64,000 nucleotides of DNA from JAIPEI01 sp964443135 (GTDB taxonomy: Bacteria; Desulfobacterota; DSM-4660; Desulfatiglandales; HGW-15): positions 1-64,000 of the forward strand of contig CAYUBQ010000018.1 of assembly GCA_964443135.1 (NCBI GenBank), written 5' to 3'. The position numbers were made by a program, and so were the translations under genes. Shown here in pieces: positions 62,777 to 64,000 of this stretch. The notes beneath the pieces were generated by a model. That model was not told the origin of the DNA, ran no database searches, and worked only from the letters and a program-made list of their open reading frames with translations. Each line of letters begins with the position of its first letter. The stretch's first letter is position 1.

Positions 62777-63100
62777 TCAGACCCGAATGTCCACCTTTCG
62801 CCGGGCCCGTTCCTCCTCTTCCTCCTCCGGAACGTCGGGATCCCGGGGCTCACCGCCATCGGCGTCGGCCTTTCGCTTCTTTCCGCGCCGCTCCTCCCGC
62901 CTTCGCTCCTCCTCGGCCTTGAGCCGCGCCTTTTCGTCCTCGGGCGTCCGGGTCACCGTGGTCCGGCGGGCCTGCTCCTTCTCCAGCGCCTTGGCCTTGG
63001 CCTGGACCTGACCCGCCTCCTCCTGCATCTGCTGCGCGTGCTGGACCTTGTCCAGCACGGACGATGCGTTGATCGAATTGGTCCACCCGATGGTGCTCAT
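62777..63100 (-). CDS. Small charged hypothetical protein
   Basis: This 107-residue protein has a short conserved-looking N-terminus (MSTIGWTNSINASSVLDKV) followed by a charged coiled-coil-like stretch rich in Glu, Arg and Lys, ending KVDIRV. No signal peptide or span is visible. The GTG at 63103 and the ATG at 63100 are alternative starts, neither with a strong ribosome binding site. It converges on the sirtuin gene with only 11 bases between stops. Function unknown. Confidence 0.6.
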   Translation of the reverse strand: MSTIGWTNSINASSVLDKVQHAQQMQEEAGQVQAKAKALEKEQARRTTVTRTPEDEKARLKAEEERRREERRGKKRKADADGGEPRDPDVPEEEEEERARRKVDIRV

Positions 63101-63371
63101 CACGAAAACCCCAACGTCCGATCAAGGGACGACCCTCTAGACTTACCATCGGCCCGAGATCTTCAAAGTTGAACGGATCCGCTCCTTTTCGTCGTGCGAT
63201 GTTTTCGGGCTTCCCACGGACCGCGTTTTTTGCTACGCTGCGTACCTACGAATCAGCGCCCGGCTCCCACGCCTCCCGACCGCTGGTTCGTTTCGTTTTC
63301 TGTGCCGCCTGCACACAGGAGAAACCCGCCCCGGCCGCTCCGGGGTGCACGTCCCAAGCGGAGGAAAAAAC

Positions 63372-64000
63372 GTGCTCAAGATCGCATTCATCGGCTGGAG
63401 AGGGATGGTAGGCTCCGTCCTCATGGGACGGATGCTGGAGGAAGGGGACTTTCAAGGGTTCGAGCCGCTCTTTTTCACCACCTCGAACCTGGGGGGCCGG
63501 GCCCCGGACGTGGGGCTGGACACCCCGCCCCTCCAGGACGCCCATGACCTCGACCTGCTCGCCTCCCAGGACATCGTGGTCACCTGCCAGGGAGGCGACT
63601 ACACCAAGGCCGTCTACCCCGAGCTCCGGAGCCGGGGGTGGAACGGGACCTGGATCGACGCCGCTTCCACCCTGCGCATGGAAGAGGAGAGCGTCATCGT
63701 TCTGGACCCGGTGAACGGGGACCTGATCCGCCGGGGCCTCACCTCCGGCGTGAAGACCTTCGTGGGCGGGAACTGCACCGTGAGCCTCATGCTCATGGCC
63801 CTGTGCGGGCTCTTCCGGAAAGGCCTGGTGGAATGGATCTCCTCCATGACCTACCAGGCCGCATCGGGCGCAGGAGCCAGGAACATGAAGGAGCTGGTGG
63901 CCCAGATGGCCGCCCTGACCGACGCCTCGGGGCGTCTCATGGAGGACCCGGCCTCCTCGGCCGTGGAGATCGACGCCCGCCTCACCGCGACCATGAGAGG
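63372..64000 (+). CDS. asd: Aspartate-semialdehyde dehydrogenase, N-terminal fragment
   Basis: The first 209 or so codons of Asd, which reduces aspartyl phosphate on the way to diaminopimelate, lysine, methionine and threonine. It starts at a GTG behind GGAGG, with the Gram-negative-type N-terminus FIGWRGMVGSVLMGRML. The active-site Cys is in FVGGNCTVSLML near residue 135. Other conserved stretches are SQDIVVTCQGG and WIDAASTLRM. The rest lies outside the window. Confidence 0.93.
   Translation, partial: MLKIAFIGWRGMVGSVLMGRMLEEGDFQGFEPLFFTTSNLGGRAPDVGLDTPPLQDAHDLDLLASQDIVVTCQGGDYTKAVYPELRSRGWNGTWIDAASTLRMEEESVIVLDPVNGDLIRRGLTSGVKTFVGGNCTVSLMLMALCGLFRKGLVEWISSMTYQAASGAGARNMKELVAQMAALTDASGRLMEDPASSAVEIDARLTATMR

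Overview
The window is a high-GC bacterial chromosome segment, packed with genes and without rRNA, tRNA, CRISPR, phage or insertion-sequence genes. The gene content suggests an anaerobic or facultative member of the former Deltaproteobacteria (Desulfobacterota/Thermodesulfobacteriota). Pointers are a DUF4911 domain joined to MiaB, a decarboxylase-type OadA/OadB pair beside a diheme-type SdhCAB and class I fumarase, a TatT-associated TRAP transporter, a 2,4-dienoyl-CoA reductase-like flavoenzyme and a Gram-negative type Asd. The lineage is inferred; no marker gene settles it.

Layout. 1-213: 5' end of glutamine synthetase. 379-4142 (-): TRAP transporter with a TPR lipoprotein. 4456-5355 (+): RmlD-like reductase, convergent with a flavin/Fe-S oxidoreductase (5352-7274, -). 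7439-16760 (-): a C4-acid block, transcribed oadA, oadB, oadG-like, mdh, sdhC, sdhA, sdhB, fum, covering consecutive steps from pyruvate/oxaloacetate to succinate. 17016-21751 (-): livKHMGF ABC importer. 21996-23004: a decayed PAS/LuxR sensor gene. 23265-24999: a low-GC radical SAM gene between two direct copies of a dispersed ~105-bp repeat. 25216-28740 (+): ParB-like protein coupled to a spore-photoproduct-lyase-like radical SAM protein, then Nfu and 3-hydroxyacyl-CoA dehydrogenase. 28908-37048 (-): a 29-residue COX24-like protein, receiver-GGDEF regulator, DUF4911-MiaB, NAD kinase, adenine deaminase, a split APH/kinase pair and a PHP phosphoesterase. 37278-39448 (+): purine nucleoside phosphorylase and an adenosine-type deaminase. 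39559-47377: phosphoesterase (-), then ATP-grasp, class A PBP, TPR lipoprotein and sugar kinase (+). 47887-51674 (-): Pol IV, RNase H-like nuclease, M29 aminopeptidase and a lone pyruvate-kinase C domain. 51866-53123 (+): MBL hydrolase and thioesterase. 53276-58338 (-): DUF554, a six-part adenylate cyclase-like sensor and a radical SAM protein. 58413-61817 (-): a translationally coupled cassette of PLP enzyme, DUF1611, a 50-residue ORF and an enolase-superfamily epimerase. 61998-64000: sirtuin (+), a charged hypothetical (-) and the start of asd (+).

Most worth a second look: the dispersed repeat with terminal inverted repeats (six copies, one partial); the PLP/DUF1611/small-ORF/epimerase cassette with its operator-like site; the ParB-like/SPL-like pair whose SPL lacks the usual catalytic cysteine; and the C4-acid operon, whose OadA has no biotin domain and whose third protein has inverted OadG topology.
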